From assembly GCF_915403165.1 (NCBI RefSeq), contig NZ_OU659204.1, positions 3,100,001-3,164,000 on the forward strand: a DNA stretch of 64,000 nt, given 5' to 3'. The notes below the pieces were generated by a model. The model ran no database searches and was not told where the DNA came from. It worked only from the letters and a program-made list of their open reading frames with translations. Source of the stretch: Providencia alcalifaciens (lineage in GTDB: Bacteria > Pseudomonadota > Gammaproteobacteria > Enterobacterales > Enterobacteriaceae). The position numbers and the translations under genes were made by a program. Positions 9,024 through 20,300 of this stretch are shown here, piece by piece. The stretch's first letter is position 1, and every line of letters starts with the position of its first letter.

Positions 9024-9833
9024 CTACTTAGCTTCTCTTTGTGCTTTTGCGACCATCTTTTTCAACGCATGGGACACCGCAATAAAGCCAAAACTGGCGG
9101 TCACCATCGTGACAGCGCCAAATCCTGATGCACAGTCCATACGTTTTGAACCCTCTGCCGTGCTTTTCGCTGCGCACACTGTTCCATCACTTTGTGGATA
9201 GACCAACTGCTCCGTCGAAAACACACAATCGATTCCCAATTTACCTTTGCCATTTTTCACGACATTAAAGTCTGATTTAAGACGTTCGCGTAATTTCGCC
9301 GCCAAAGGATCTTGAACTGTCTTTGCTAAATCCGCGACTTGAATTTGGGTCGGATCAATTTGACCGCCAGCGCCACCCGTCGTCACGATAGGAATTTTAA
9401 AACGTCGACAATATGCCAGTAATGCTGCTTTCGGTCTCACACTGTCAATAGCATCAATAACATAGTCGAACCCTAACGAGAGGTATTCAGCTACATTATC
9501 CACCGTAATGAAATCATCGATAACATTCACAGTGCACTCAGGGTTGATTGCCAAAATGCGCTCTTTCATCACATCAACTTTAGGTAGCCCCACCGTTGAT
9601 TTCAATGCATGAAGTTGGCGATTCGTATTTGTCACGCAGATATCATCCATATCTATCAGAGTGATAGCACCAATGCCTGAACGCGTTAATGCTTCAGCAG
9701 CCCACACGCCAACGCCGCCCACACCAATAACACACACATGTGAACGTGCAAAAAGATGAAGGGCTTGTTGCCCATATAAACGCCCGATTCCAGCAAATCG
9801 CTGCATCCACGCATCAGAAAGCTGAGCTTGCAT
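9024..9833 (-). CDS. tcdA: tRNA threonylcarbamoyladenosine dehydratase TcdA
   Basis: TcdA (CsdL, YgdL) is an E1-like, ATP-dependent enzyme that cyclises t6A37 of tRNAs to ct6A. The Rossmann ATP-binding loop is G-V-G-G-V-G-V-W-A-A near the N-terminus, followed by the acidic L-I-D-M-D-D. The family stretches T-T-G-G-A-G-G-Q-I-D-P-T and D-C-V-F-S-T-E are present. The ATG at 9833 gives 269 residues, near the 268 of E. coli; a GTG at 9839, better spaced from AAGG, and a TTG at 9845 are alternatives. It lies beside csdAE, its sulfur-relay partners, and reads toward them. Confidence 0.93.
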   Translation of the reverse strand: MQAQLSDAWMQRFAGIGRLYGQQALHLFARSHVCVIGVGGVGVWAAEALTRSGIGAITLIDMDDICVTNTNRQLHALKSTVGLPKVDVMKERILAINPECTVNVIDDFITVDNVAEYLSLGFDYVIDAIDSVRPKAALLAYCRRFKIPIVTTGGAGGQIDPTQIQVADLAKTVQDPLAAKLRERLKSDFNVVKNGKGKLGIDCVFSTEQLVYPQSDGTVCAAKSTAEGSKRMDCASGFGAVTMVTASFGFIAVSHALKKMVAKAQREAK

Positions 9834-9885
9834 AATCACAAACAACCTTAGTTAAAACGAAAACCGAATAAACGGTAAATGGGTA

Positions 9886-10977
9886 CTACATCGCACTAAA
9901 AACAGGCTGACTCTTTTTCAGAACCCATACTCGGCCATAGTGGTTATAAAAACCGGCCATTTTACCTGCATCGTGCCCTGTTCCATGATAAATATCGAAA
10001 TGGTGCCCTTTAATTGCGCCGCCCACATCGAGGGCTACCATCATACGCATTTCGTATCTACCCGTAAATTTCCCATTTCCATCTAGCACAGGAACTTCTG
10101 CTAATAATGCAGTTCCCGGTGGGATCAAAGTTTTATCCGATGCTACCGATGCTTTTGCCACTAATGGCACCGCACTCGCGCCTCTTACAGGGACAAAAGA
10201 TTGCGGTTTAAAGAAAACAAACGATGGATTACTCTCAAGTAATTCACGCACTTCTTGTTCACTGTGGGTGTTTGTCCAGTCGTGAATAGCCTGTAGGGAC
10301 ATTTTTTCTAAAGGCACTTCACCTCTATCAACTAGCACCTTGCCAATACTTTTATATGCATGGCCATTTTTGCCTGCATAAGCGAAGAAATTCAGTGGGC
10401 TACCATCGCCGAAATCCACGTAACCACTGCCTTGGACTTCCATCATAAAATTATCGACAGAAGAATCGCTGTAAGCCAGGATTAGATTGTTACTGAGTGC
10501 ACCATTATATATTTGTGCGCGGCTAGGTAAGCGCCCCTTGCCTTTTGACGGCATACCATACAATGGATGGCGGTAATTACCTTGCGGCGAGCGGCGAGCT
10601 TCAATTACTGGAGTGTAGTACCCCGTGAATTGGACGTTTCCGTAATTGTCCATCCCTTCCATTTGAAAAGCCGACAAATTGAAACGTGATAACTGAGCAG
10701 GATCGCCCCCTGCCATTAACCAGTTTTCTATTGCATGGTAGGTTTCATTATTGCTGTTGAATAAGCGTGGTGATGAATTTTGAATTTCCGTCACTTGACG
10801 ATTGAAATCTGGCGCATTTATTGGTCGTCCTTGTACGTTAATTTGATTAACTTGTTGCAAGTCGCTGTGCAATTTACCGTCTTTATATTGTTGTCCTTTA
10901 TCTGTTGGATGAGATTGACACCCAGCCAATAAAGAAAAGAAGACGCCCGCAATTAACCCTTTCTGCCATGAATTCAT
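9886..10977 (-). CDS. mltA: Membrane-bound lytic murein transglycosylase A
   Basis: MltA is an outer-membrane lipoprotein that cuts peptidoglycan glycan strands to give 1,6-anhydro ends. The 363-residue protein starts with a lipoprotein signal; the lipobox is L-L-A-G-C with the modified cysteine at position 20. The C-terminal double-psi beta-barrel 3D domain holds the catalytic aspartate region, seen as D-V-G-G-A-I-K-G and H-F-D-I-Y-H-G-T-G. The gene lies 52 bases upstream of tcdA on the same strand and is divergent from the tRNA cluster. Ribosome site AGGTGG is about 10 bases before the ATG. Confidence 0.95.
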   Translation of the reverse strand: MNSWQKGLIAGVFFSLLAGCQSHPTDKGQQYKDGKLHSDLQQVNQINVQGRPINAPDFNRQVTEIQNSSPRLFNSNNETYHAIENWLMAGGDPAQLSRFNLSAFQMEGMDNYGNVQFTGYYTPVIEARRSPQGNYRHPLYGMPSKGKGRLPSRAQIYNGALSNNLILAYSDSSVDNFMMEVQGSGYVDFGDGSPLNFFAYAGKNGHAYKSIGKVLVDRGEVPLEKMSLQAIHDWTNTHSEQEVRELLESNPSFVFFKPQSFVPVRGASAVPLVAKASVASDKTLIPPGTALLAEVPVLDGNGKFTGRYEMRMMVALDVGGAIKGHHFDIYHGTGHDAGKMAGFYNHYGRVWVLKKSQPVFSAM

Positions 10978-11163
10978 CTTTATACCACCTAACTCATATC
11001 CAATATGAAGCGCACAATAGCAAACCCAAATTGAGAATGAAACGGCTATAAATATTTAGTGAGGTTATTTTTGGGTTAGAAACCTTTAAAGAACAAAAAA
11101 ACTACATTTTGTGCGATTTTCAAACGCCAATTAATGAAAAATGAAAAAAAAACACGAAAAAAC

Positions 11164-11191
11164 TTGCATCAGATCTCATCCCGAGTATAGT
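11164..11191 (+). promoter_or_regulatory. Promoter of the initiator tRNA operon
   Basis: -35 TTGCAT (11164-11169) and -10 TATAGT (11186-11191) are separated by 16 bases. The discriminator after the -10 is GC-rich (GCCCGC), the pattern of stable-RNA promoters under stringent control. Mature tRNA starts 14 bases after the -10. Confidence 0.75.
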
Positions 11192-11204
11192 GCCCGCTAT
11201 CGGA

Positions 11205-11281
<77 letters not shown>

Positions 11282-11285
11282 ATTT

Positions 11286-11315
11286 CTTGATTTAGTCAAA
11301 CTTGATTCAGTCAAA
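11286..11315. repeat. 15-bp tandem repeat in the tRNA spacer
   Basis: CTTGATTTAGTCAAA (11286-11300) and CTTGATTCAGTCAAA (11301-11315) are adjacent copies with one difference. Each copy is also an imperfect palindrome (TTGA...TCAA). It lies in the spacer between tRNA copies 1 and 2 and could influence processing. Confidence 0.6.
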
Positions 11316-11368
11316 GTAATTTAAGCAGTAAAATCAAAGTAGTATCCCAAAGTAGTGAAATATTCAGG

Positions 11369-11445
<77 letters not shown>

Positions 11446-11472
11446 ATTCCTGATATATTTAACCTCTTCAGT

Positions 11473-11549
<77 letters not shown>

Positions 11550-11641
11550 ATTCTTTTTTCTTTTCTTATATACCCTTTACTTCATTTTCCTTAGCCATAT
11601 CAATATTTAATCTGATACTTAATTTCTCTATTTCAGCCAAT

Positions 11642-11673
11642 AAAAAAGGCGACTCACATTGCTGTTTGCCACC
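11642..11673 (-). terminator. Probable terminator of amiC
   Basis: On the minus strand, GGTGGC pairs with GTCGCC (two G-U pairs) across a 14-base loop and is followed directly by TTTTTT. It lies about 26 bases past the amiC stop. Confidence 0.5.
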
Positions 11674-11698
11674 TTCTTCGACACGCAAAATATCACAA

Positions 11699-12949
11699 TT
11701 AATTACGGATAGCTAACTCACCGCCATTACGGAAATAGGCTTTGATCCCTTCAAAAATCGACTCAGCCATCTGCTGTTGGAACTTAGCGGTTTTGAGTTT
11801 ACGCTCTTCCTCTAAGTTACTGATAAAGGCGGTCTCCACCAAAATAGATGGAATTTCAGGGGCTTTCAGTACCGCAAAGCCCGCTTGGTCCACTCTGTTT
11901 TTGTGTAGCCGGTTAACGCGGCCCATGCGTTTTAAAACTTCATCTCCAAACTTCAAGCTGTCATTGATCGTTGCAGTTTGCACCAGATCTAACATGGTGT
12001 GATCGAGATACACATCACCGCTTTTACTCACCCCACCAATTAAGTCAGCTTCGTTCTGCGTTTGAGCTAAGTAACGCGCCGTATTACTGGTTGCCCCTTT
12101 CGTGGACAGTGCGAAGACCGATGAACCATTCGCTGAACGGTTGGTAAATGCATCCGCATGAATAGAAACAAACAAATCTGCCTGCATTTTTCTTGCTTTC
12201 GCCACACGGACTTTTAACGGAATAAAGACATCCTCATTACGCGTCATATATGCCCGCATTTTCGGATCTTTATCAATCAACGTTTTCAAGCGACGAGCGA
12301 TTTGTAAAACCACATCTTTTTCACGGGTCTTATATTTACCAATCGCACCGGGGTCTTCCCCACCGTGCCCTGGGTCTATCATAATAACAATTGGCCTATC
12401 GGTACCCGCTTTCCCCGGTTTTTTCGCCTGTACTGGCATGCTCTCTTCTAAATCACCTTTGTTGTAATCTTCAAGGAGTGCCAATAATGGATCGTCGTTG
12501 GTTTCAACACCTTTACCTGGATAGAAATCCATGACTAAGCGGTGTTTAAATTCAGCGACTGGCGGAAGGGTAAAGAATCGAGGAGACACTTTGTTTTTAA
12601 CTTCAAAAACCAAACGTACCGTTTTAGGATCAAACTGCCCGACTCTCACTAATTTTAAGTAAGGGTCTCGAGACTGAATTTGGCTTCCCATGTTCTTAAG
12701 AACGTTATTTAATTGAACACCCTCTAAATCAACAACAATACGCTCAGGATTGTTTAAAACAAACTGGCGATACTTTAAAGGAATGCTGGATTCTAGAGTA
12801 ATACGGGTATAACTCGAGGCTGGCCAAATACGAACGGCAACAATACTACTACTGGCAGCAAAACCGAATGGGCTGACACTTAATAGCATTACCGCCGCCG
12901 CACCTTGCAATAGGCGACGTTTTGATGGGCTGTGGTCTTGATGACTCAT
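11699..12949 (-). CDS. amiC: N-acetylmuramoyl-L-alanine amidase AmiC
   Basis: AmiC is a periplasmic zinc amidase that removes peptide stems from peptidoglycan at the septum so daughter cells can separate; NlpD activates it in E. coli. The 416-residue protein starts with a Tat signal (S-K-R-R-L-L-Q-G then a hydrophobic stretch, cleavage near F-A-A-S). Next is the AMIN domain (about 40-140), then the amidase_3 domain with the zinc residues in [15 protein letters not shown] and the catalytic E-T-A-F-I-S-N. The ATG at 12949 is preferred to a TTG one codon upstream because it is better spaced from GGAA. It is divergent from argA. Confidence 0.95.
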   Translation of the reverse strand: MSHQDHSPSKRRLLQGAAAVMLLSVSPFGFAASSSIVAVRIWPASSYTRITLESSIPLKYRQFVLNNPERIVVDLEGVQLNNVLKNMGSQIQSRDPYLKLVRVGQFDPKTVRLVFEVKNKVSPRFFTLPPVAEFKHRLVMDFYPGKGVETNDDPLLALLEDYNKGDLEESMPVQAKKPGKAGTDRPIVIMIDPGHGGEDPGAIGKYKTREKDVVLQIARRLKTLIDKDPKMRAYMTRNEDVFIPLKVRVAKARKMQADLFVSIHADAFTNRSANGSSVFALSTKGATSNTARYLAQTQNEADLIGGVSKSGDVYLDHTMLDLVQTATINDSLKFGDEVLKRMGRVNRLHKNRVDQAGFAVLKAPEIPSILVETAFISNLEEERKLKTAKFQQQMAESIFEGIKAYFRNGGELAIRN

Positions 12950-13342
12950 CAATAATTCCGAATCTATATCCTGAAAAGTTTAATAATATCTAAGACAAGA
13001 GATAATATATTAGCGACTAATTCGCACTCTATCTAGTTCTTCATCCTTTGTCATTACCAATCTATTCTATTTATATCCCAGCACGCATCTACTCAATGCA
13101 ATATAAACGCCATACTTGCGTAATTTAAATAGTTAATGATGCTCAATTGTCGAATAACATTTATTGGCAATTATCTGATATGCAGATTGTATTGTTATGA
13201 TTATAACCATTTATATTTAGAGATATGTAAACCTTAAAAATAAATTTGTTACTTTTATTGTCTTAACTTTTACTTGATATTTTCCGCCAAAAAGAATAAA
13301 AATACAGTTATTGCGAATAAAAATTCAATTAAGAGGGTAGTT
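12950..13342. other. Divergent amiC-argA control region, no gene seen
   Basis: About 390 AT-rich bases between divergent genes, expected to hold both promoters. A palindrome TTATGATTATAA lies near 13195-13206. I looked for ArgR boxes (TNAAT-N4-ATTNA) ahead of argA and found only degenerate matches, so I do not call an operator. Confidence 0.45.
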
Positions 13343-14683
13343 ATGAAAGAGCGCAGCACCGAGTTGGTTGATGAATTTCGCCATTCGGTACCTTATATAA
13401 ACGCCCACCGTGGCAAGACATTTATCATCATGCTTGGCGGCGAAGCAATTGCGCATGATAATTTTCCAAGTATTGTCAATGATATAGGATTACTCCATAG
13501 CCTTGGTATTCGTATTGTCGTTGTTTATGGCGCTCGACCTCAAATTGAAGAGATCCTTGCTGAACATAATTATGATGCCATTTATCATAAACATACCCGT
13601 GTCACTGATGCGAATACCCTTGAATACGTTAAGCAAGCTTCTGGAGCATTACAGCTCGATATTACAGCTCGTTTATCGATGAGTTTAGGCAATACGCCAT
13701 TACAAGGGGCACATATTAACGTCGTGAGTGGTAATTTTGTGATTGCACAGCCTTTAGGTATCGATGATGGAATTGATTATTGCCATAGCGGCCGTATTCG
13801 TCGCATCAACGAAGATGCTATCAATGCTCAACTCGATAATGGATCTATCGTTTTAATTGGTCCCGTGGCGGTTTCTGTAACAGGTGAAAGCTTTAACCTC
13901 ACCTCGGAAGAGATCGCAACTCAGCTTGCCGTTAAAATCAAAGCCGAAAAACTGATTGGTTTCTGCTCATCTCAAGGGGTAGCTGATAAGGACGGTAATA
14001 TTCTGTCTGAGCTCTTCCCGAATGAGGCGGAAACTCGGATCCAGGAATTAGAGTCTGAAGGGGATTATTATTCTGGAACAGTTCGTTTCTTGCGTGGTGC
14101 AGCTGCCGCCTGTCGCCGAGGTGTACGCCGTAGCCACCTACTTAGCTATCAAGAAAATGGCTCGCTGATCCAAGAACTCTTCTCCCGTGATGGTATCGGT
14201 ACACAGATAGTCATGGAAAGCTCAGAAAAGACTCGCCGCGCGAATATCAATGATATTGGTGGGATTTTAGAGCTAATCAGACCCCTTGAGCAACAAGGTA
14301 TTCTGGTTAGACGCTCACGGGAACAACTCGAAATGGAGATCGATAAGTTCACGATTATTGAACGCGATAATTTGGTGATCGCCTGCGCAGCACTTTACCC
14401 ATATCCCGAAGAGAAACTAGGAGAAATGGCTTGTGTAGCAGTTCACCCTGATTATCGTAGCTCCTCTCGGGGCGAAGAGCTCCTACAGCGGGTTATGGTG
14501 CAAGCTAAGCAACTAGAGCTCGATAAACTGTTTGTCTTAACCACACGGAGCATTCATTGGTTCCAAGAACGTGGTTTTATTCCAGCCGAAATTGAGATGC
14601 TTCCTGTCAAAAAGCAGGCACTTTATAACTATCAGCGTAAATCGAAAATCTTAATGCTGGATATTAAAAGCCAAGCTGCTTGA
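13343..14683 (+). CDS. argA: N-acetylglutamate synthase ArgA
   Basis: ArgA makes N-acetylglutamate from glutamate and acetyl-CoA, the first step of arginine synthesis, and is inhibited by arginine. The N-terminal amino-acid-kinase-like domain (about 1-290) carries I-I-M-L-G-G-E-A-I and V-V-V-Y-G-A-R-P-Q; the C-terminal GNAT domain (about 295-440) carries [11 protein letters not shown] and [11 protein letters not shown]. The ATG at 13343 has a good ribosome site (AAGAGGG) and gives 446 residues with the family start M-K-E-R; the frame is open to a TTG at 13274 but that stretch does not match the family. Confidence 0.96.
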   Translation: MKERSTELVDEFRHSVPYINAHRGKTFIIMLGGEAIAHDNFPSIVNDIGLLHSLGIRIVVVYGARPQIEEILAEHNYDAIYHKHTRVTDANTLEYVKQASGALQLDITARLSMSLGNTPLQGAHINVVSGNFVIAQPLGIDDGIDYCHSGRIRRINEDAINAQLDNGSIVLIGPVAVSVTGESFNLTSEEIATQLAVKIKAEKLIGFCSSQGVADKDGNILSELFPNEAETRIQELESEGDYYSGTVRFLRGAAAACRRGVRRSHLLSYQENGSLIQELFSRDGIGTQIVMESSEKTRRANINDIGGILELIRPLEQQGILVRRSREQLEMEIDKFTIIERDNLVIACAALYPYPEEKLGEMACVAVHPDYRSSSRGEELLQRVMVQAKQLELDKLFVLTTRSIHWFQERGFIPAEIEMLPVKKQALYNYQRKSKILMLDIKSQAA

Positions 14684-14743
14684 AATCGCCCTGAAAGTTG
14701 GCAAACAAATTAGTTCACCACAAGACCTAACGAGCGCCCATAG

Positions 14744-14774
14744 ACCCAGATATTCAAGTAATATTCTGGGTTTT
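14744..14774 (+). terminator. Terminator of argA
   Basis: Stem ACCCAGATATT / AATATTCTGGGT with one bulged T and a small loop, followed by TTTT. It lies 60 bases after the argA stop and just past the end of the convergent 191-residue ORF. Confidence 0.75.
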
Positions 14775-14798
14775 ACTTTAATGCGGCTTAATATTAAG

Positions 14799-15374
14799 TT
14801 AAGCGATTTGCACCACTCGGCATTTTTCGCACAGAGGGTTTTGCTCTAATAGTGGGCGTAAAATCGCTTCCATTTCAGCAAAAGAGCTTCCGTAAAAATA
14901 GAATGCAGTTTCTGTTGGGCCATCCCAAACACTGTGGATCCCACCGATATCTTCGACCGCTTCATCAAGCTGATCAAAAAGATCGTTAATATCATTATTT
15001 TCATAGACTTCATCAGCTAAATCTGTGCCATTGAAATAAATCGCCAGCCCTTCATCCGCCCCAAAATCAATTTTAACGTCTTCACCATGAATAGTTAAAC
15101 GAGAGCCTTTAGGGGCTAACATCGCCGAAAACATTTGAATAATTAGGCTGATATTCTCATCACTTGCATCGCTTAGTGCCAATTCAATATCACACTCAGC
15201 AACTTCGCCATTTTCACCTAATTGGGTACCACCACCACTGATTTGGATTTGCCCTTCTTTACCTAATTTCTCCATGGCTTCATCAAATGCATCTTCCAAA
15301 TCTGCACGGCGAGCAGGATCAATTTTAGCATTCAATGTTACTGTCACGGCGGTCATTTGTTGCTGGTTTTCCAT
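14799..15374 (-). CDS. Unrecognised acidic protein, fifth gene of the recC-ptrA-recB-recD run
   Basis: I do not recognise this 191-residue protein. It is acidic, with no signal peptide or membrane helix, so it is probably cytoplasmic. By eye it has two similar halves, each reading beta-alpha-beta-beta-alpha-beta: residues 8-97 (strand VTVTLNAK, helix from 20, strands 41-48 and 58-67, helix 71-88, strand 91-97) and residues 108-190 (strand GLAIYFNG, helix 127-143, strands 145-150 and 155-162, helix 163-179, strand CRVVQIA). That would be two tandem ferredoxin-like units. C182 and C185 form a C-x-x-C near the end. It starts 24 bases after recD with a good ribosome site (AAGGT), so it is likely cotranscribed. 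E. coli has no gene here. Confidence 0.8.
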   Translation of the reverse strand: MENQQQMTAVTVTLNAKIDPARRADLEDAFDEAMEKLGKEGQIQISGGGTQLGENGEVAECDIELALSDASDENISLIIQMFSAMLAPKGSRLTIHGEDVKIDFGADEGLAIYFNGTDLADEVYENNDINDLFDQLDEAVEDIGGIHSVWDGPTETAFYFYGSSFAEMEAILRPLLEQNPLCEKCRVVQIA

Positions 15375-15398
15375 ATTGGTACCTTAAATGTCTAGGAA

Positions 15399-17324
15399 TT
15401 AATTTAACTTTTCAAACTGTAGTGCTAAACCACTACGACGTTTAGTGGGGGTTTCTATCGCACGGCGTAACACTTTTTTACTGCCATACAATGAAAGTTC
15501 GTTCTTAGCTCGTGTCATCGCGGTATAGACGAGCTCACGGGTGATCACGGGTGAATATACATAAGGTAACACCAAGGCGGTATGAGCAAACTCCGAACCT
15601 TGAGATTTATGAACAGTCATCACATATGCCGTTTCATGTGTTGGTAGTCGATTTGGTTGGATCCCGCGGATCGTACCATCAGGAAACTGGAAGTAGGCTC
15701 TCATCTGCCGCTCTTCATCTAACAAGATAATGCCAATATCGCCATTAAAGAGACCTAGCGCACTGTCATTGCGACTGATCATGATTGGCCTTCCAACATA
15801 ATGCTTATGCTGCAAGTTATACGGTTTTGTAATTAACCCTTGGCGATGGAGTAATTTTTCAAGTTTATCATTTAGACCTGAAACCCCGTAAGCCCCTTCC
15901 CTCAATGCGGCAAGTAGACGGTATTGATTAAATTTATGTAGGACATCAGCAGGTTTTTCTCCCGCTTTAACGGCTAATAAATAGTGCTGATAGAACCCGA
16001 CCGCATCTAATAACATGTTAGCGTAACTTTCGCTAATTTCGGCTTCGGCATCGCTTTCATTATCTAAGTTATTGCTAGAGATAGTGCTAGGAATATAGTT
16101 ATGAATATCCGTGAAACTCTGCGCAAGAATATCATCCACCCGCATCACATTTCCGGCATTGACAGCGAAAGCCAGCTGACCAATTCCTGAATTGGCAGAA
16201 AAACGATAACTGTGTCTTAATAGACATAAGCTATCACGGATAGCAGGCCCTTTATTTGAAGTAAATTCACTTAATGAGCATCCTGCCAATAGCTCCAGCT
16301 GAGCTGCTCGCTCAGGGCTATAGCCTTTGTTCGCAAAACGGCAGATATCCCCTAAAACAGCCCCCGCTTCAACAGACGCGAGCTGATCTTTATCGCCTAA
16401 AAATATCAATTTGGCTGAATCAGGCAGTGCTTCAATGAGCTTACCCATCATGGGTAAATCTACCATTGAGGCTTCATCAACAATCAAGATATCGAGCGCA
16501 AGCGGGTTATCACGATGATAACGAAACTGCTGGCTTTCAGGCTGAGCGCCCAATAGTCGATGTAATGTTTTGGCTTGAGTGGGGAGTAATTCACGCTCAT
16601 CATCATTTAATGGGAGCTGTTTCATCGCATAACCCAATGACTCTGTTAAACGAGCGGCGGCTTTACCTGTTGGGGCGGCTAATTCAATACGCAAACGATG
16701 TTGCTGTTGATGGCCTAACTTAATCAGCGCAGCTAAAATTTTCGCTACCGTCGTCGTTTTACCCGTTCCAGGCCCCCCTGAAATAACCGAGACTCGGCTC
16801 GTTAAGGCAACAGCGGCAGCTATTTTCTGCCAATCTATCTGCGCTGATTCAGGGAATAGCTCCGTTAAAATCGGCTGAATTTTAGCATTATTAACCGTTT
16901 TAGTATTATTAACATCGGCTAATTCAGTCTCTGAAAAGAAGTGAGCTACGCACTGCTCGTATTGCCACATACGCTGAAAATAAAGGAAATCACCTGATAG
17001 CAGCAATGGAGCAACAAACTCTTCCCCTACTTCACACACTGATTCGCTCGATAATAATGCAGCTCTGATAGCGGCTTGATTTGGCTCCCCAATCATGTGC
17101 CATAATTGCGCTGTAAATTCAGGATGTCTTCCCATAAATAACACGTCTGGGCGAATATCATCCAATGCTAGACAGACATGCCCAGACATGGTTTCTGCAC
17201 TAAGCAGTGCCGCCACTAACAATAAAATCGAGTTATCTTCATTCGCAATGTTATAGGCAAATTGCACATCAAGAGGCGTAAATATACGTTCTTCAATAGC
17301 TTGATTAAATAACGCTTTCATCAT
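15399..17324 (-). CDS. recD: Exodeoxyribonuclease V alpha subunit RecD
   Basis: RecD is the fast 5'-3' helicase subunit of RecBCD, which processes double-strand breaks. The 641-residue protein has the small N-terminal domain that contacts RecC, then a superfamily 1B helicase core. The Walker A motif is S-G-G-P-G-T-G-K-T-T-T near residue 180, motif II is I-V-D-E-A-S-M-V-D, and motif VI appears in V-H-K-S-Q-G-S-E-F and E-L-V-Y-T-A-M-T-R-A. Its start overlaps the recB stop as ATGA, with AAGGAG just upstream. It is longer than E. coli RecD (608) by a linker near residues 395-430. Confidence 0.96.
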   Translation of the reverse strand: MMKALFNQAIEERIFTPLDVQFAYNIANEDNSILLLVAALLSAETMSGHVCLALDDIRPDVLFMGRHPEFTAQLWHMIGEPNQAAIRAALLSSESVCEVGEEFVAPLLLSGDFLYFQRMWQYEQCVAHFFSETELADVNNTKTVNNAKIQPILTELFPESAQIDWQKIAAAVALTSRVSVISGGPGTGKTTTVAKILAALIKLGHQQQHRLRIELAAPTGKAAARLTESLGYAMKQLPLNDDERELLPTQAKTLHRLLGAQPESQQFRYHRDNPLALDILIVDEASMVDLPMMGKLIEALPDSAKLIFLGDKDQLASVEAGAVLGDICRFANKGYSPERAAQLELLAGCSLSEFTSNKGPAIRDSLCLLRHSYRFSANSGIGQLAFAVNAGNVMRVDDILAQSFTDIHNYIPSTISSNNLDNESDAEAEISESYANMLLDAVGFYQHYLLAVKAGEKPADVLHKFNQYRLLAALREGAYGVSGLNDKLEKLLHRQGLITKPYNLQHKHYVGRPIMISRNDSALGLFNGDIGIILLDEERQMRAYFQFPDGTIRGIQPNRLPTHETAYVMTVHKSQGSEFAHTALVLPYVYSPVITRELVYTAMTRAKNELSLYGSKKVLRRAIETPTKRRSGLALQFEKLN

Positions 17325-20300
17325 TGTGGCTCCTTAAATTGAGCATCATGAAATAGCGCATCAAACTCACTGATAAATTCAATTGTTGGCCGATAAAAGA
17401 AGATGCCATTTTGAGAATCTATGCGTTCCGTTCCCCGTAAAAACAGATAATAAACGCCGCCAAAATGGGTCTCATAATCGTAATGTGGCATCCTTTGTTG
17501 TAAAAAACGGTGTAATGCCAGCGAATAAAGCTGATATTGCAGATCATATCGATGGTCAATCATCGCTTCTGCCATCGCCTCTTGAGTATAATAAGAGGCA
17601 TCTTCACCTAAATAGTTGGACTTATAATCCAATAAATAAAACCGTCCTTTCCAACAGAAGGTTAAGTCGATAAAGCCTTTTAAAATACCTTGTACCTGCT
17701 CAAAATTAAGCGGAGGACAATGTTTTGATAGGGGGTCATACTTGTGAGTAACGCGGTCAACATCTTTTGCATTGAGCAAGCTATCAATCGGTAAATAGAA
17801 CTGCATTTCATCCAGTCTATCTTGAGCTGGAATAGCCGACAAACAGAGCCCATCATCGGCTAATGGTACATTAAGAATGGCATTCAACCAGCCTTGTAAC
17901 ATAGTAACCCATTGAGTATCAAAGCCTGCTATTTGCAGTTTTTCTTCTAACCATTCTGATGAAATATCACCTAAAAAATCAATTTCTTCCATCAAACCAT
18001 GTAAAAATGTACCGGGGGCAGCACCTTTAGGAAACTGGTGGGGGCTCAGTAGGTTTTCTTGTATTTCTTGTGTCTCTACATCATGGCTGACTTCAATATC
18101 CATCTTAGGGGCTAATGAGTTAGCAAATTGCTCAGCCGATAAGGCCTGCTCTTCCTCTCCATGGGATGCGCTATAACTCAGACCCGAGTAGCTTGTTACA
18201 CGCCAGCTATCATCAAAGCGTCGAGAAACCGCTCTTGCGGATAACTCGTCACTGGTCTCTTTGGTTAAATTCAGCCTCACCATTTCAGGGAAATTGATCG
18301 GTTGTACATCAATCACTTCATTACTGAGTGTATTGAGCATGCTGCTGAGTAAAGCACTGTCACCTTCTTGACCTTTTTGCAGCAAATATCCCAGAGCCGA
18401 TAGATGTAAATCCGTATTACCTGCTTTTTTACGGTTACCTTTGATAAGCGGTGCGACTCCAACACTACAATGATAAATAGCGCGCGTGAGTGCCACATAC
18501 AATAATCGTAAATCCTCAGCTAAGCGCTCTTCATCTGCTAATTCGACATACTCTTGAGAATCATCAAGGTCGAGCTTCGTAATGTAATCATCACGGTCAT
18601 GGAACAGGCCTTTTGATTGAGGTAAAAAGTTACTCGCAAACGGCAACCAGACAATTTTATATTCTAACCCTTTGGACTTGTGTATGGTGCTGATTTGCAC
18701 CAAATGTCTATCGCTTTCAAGGCGCATTTGCTGTGCATCAGATTGATGGTCTGGGTGGGCAATCTGCTGCGCTAACCAACGAGTTAGTGTGTGCTCACCT
18801 TCAAGTTGGAGAGACATCTCTTGCAGTAATTCTCCAATATGCATGAGATCCATCAAACGGCGTTCACCTTCAGAACCTGATAACAAGGTTTCAGCGATAT
18901 GTCGCTTGGACATAATCCCACGTAACATGGGTAAAACACCGCGTTTACGCCAAATTACAGCATAGTGAGCGAACTCATCAACGACATTTTCCCACGCTTT
19001 TTCATCGTAATTTAGGTTATCAATATCTTCTGCCGTTAAACCCAATAATCCCGTTGCTAAGGCACTGCGCAACACGCGTTCTTTTTCTGGTGTTAATACT
19101 GCCAATAATAGCCAGAGAATTTCTTTGGCTTCTTGAGTCGCAAACACACTCTCTCGATTTGATTGGAACACCGATGGGATATTAAGTTGATTCAGTGCAT
19201 CACGGATTAATGTCGCCTCACGACGACTCCGAACTAATATGGTGATATCGGAAGCTTCTACAGGCGTTTGCTGCTGTTGGTTTTCAAAGTAAGTAGAACC
19301 TTGCTGGCCACCAGCAAGATATTGCCCTATTTGTGCCGCACATTGCTGTGCAAGAGCTTGTTCATATTCCGAAACAGAGACCGCCTCAGCTTGCTGCTGC
19401 CAGAAAGTGAGCGCTTTCACTTCTTTCCCATCATGGATCAGCTTTTTGTAGCTATTATGAGCCGCAAAATTAACGCTTTGAAATGGAATTTGTTCAAAAA
19501 TAAATGGTTTTTCAGCATGATGAAAAACTTGATTTACTGCTTCAACCATACGCTGGGATGAGCGATAGTTTGTCTCCAACGTATAGTGAGCACTAACTTG
19601 CTTTTTAGCCGCAATATACGTGAAGATATCCGCACCACGGAATGCATAAATGGCTTGTTTCGGGTCTCCGATAAACAGTAATGCGGTATCGTTAGTTTCC
19701 CGATAAATACGCTGAAAAATACGATATTGCTGTGGGTCAGTATCTTGAAACTCATCAATCATCGCAACAGGGAAACGCCTAGCAATTGCTTCAGCAAGTA
19801 ATGCCCCACCATCTTGATGCAGCGCTCTATCTAAGCGAGTCAGTAAATCATCAAAACCTAACTCACCGCGCGTTTGCTTCTCATGAGCAATAGTTTGGCG
19901 AACTTCACTAATCGCCTGAGGAATAATCAAATCTTTAATCGTCAGCGCTTGGGCGAGCAACTCATCAACTAATCTAAAGACTGCATGAGAAGGCCCTGAA
20001 CCGCTTTTGGATTTTTCATCTAATCGAGATTGAGCAAAACGCTCTAAAATATCTCTCGGCAGTTGATAATCATCAGTGCTTTTCTCTGCCCATTCAGTTA
20101 TTTTTTCTAACCATGTAGGTAAATAACGTGCGCTGTAGCTGCGTTTGTCTACATCAGAATCAGAGATGAGCTTTTCAAAATCAGCGACATTTTTTGCCCA
20201 TAAGTCTTTTAAATCCTGAATTAAACCAATCAAACGTTGATGGCGATCTTCAAGGGTTTCAGGTAATTCCGGCTGATTGATAATGGTGGGAATATCCCCT

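Noticed and set aside
13100..13343. ArgR operator upstream of argA
   Set aside because: Expected from E. coli biology, but the best matches to the ARG-box pattern have several mismatches at fixed positions.
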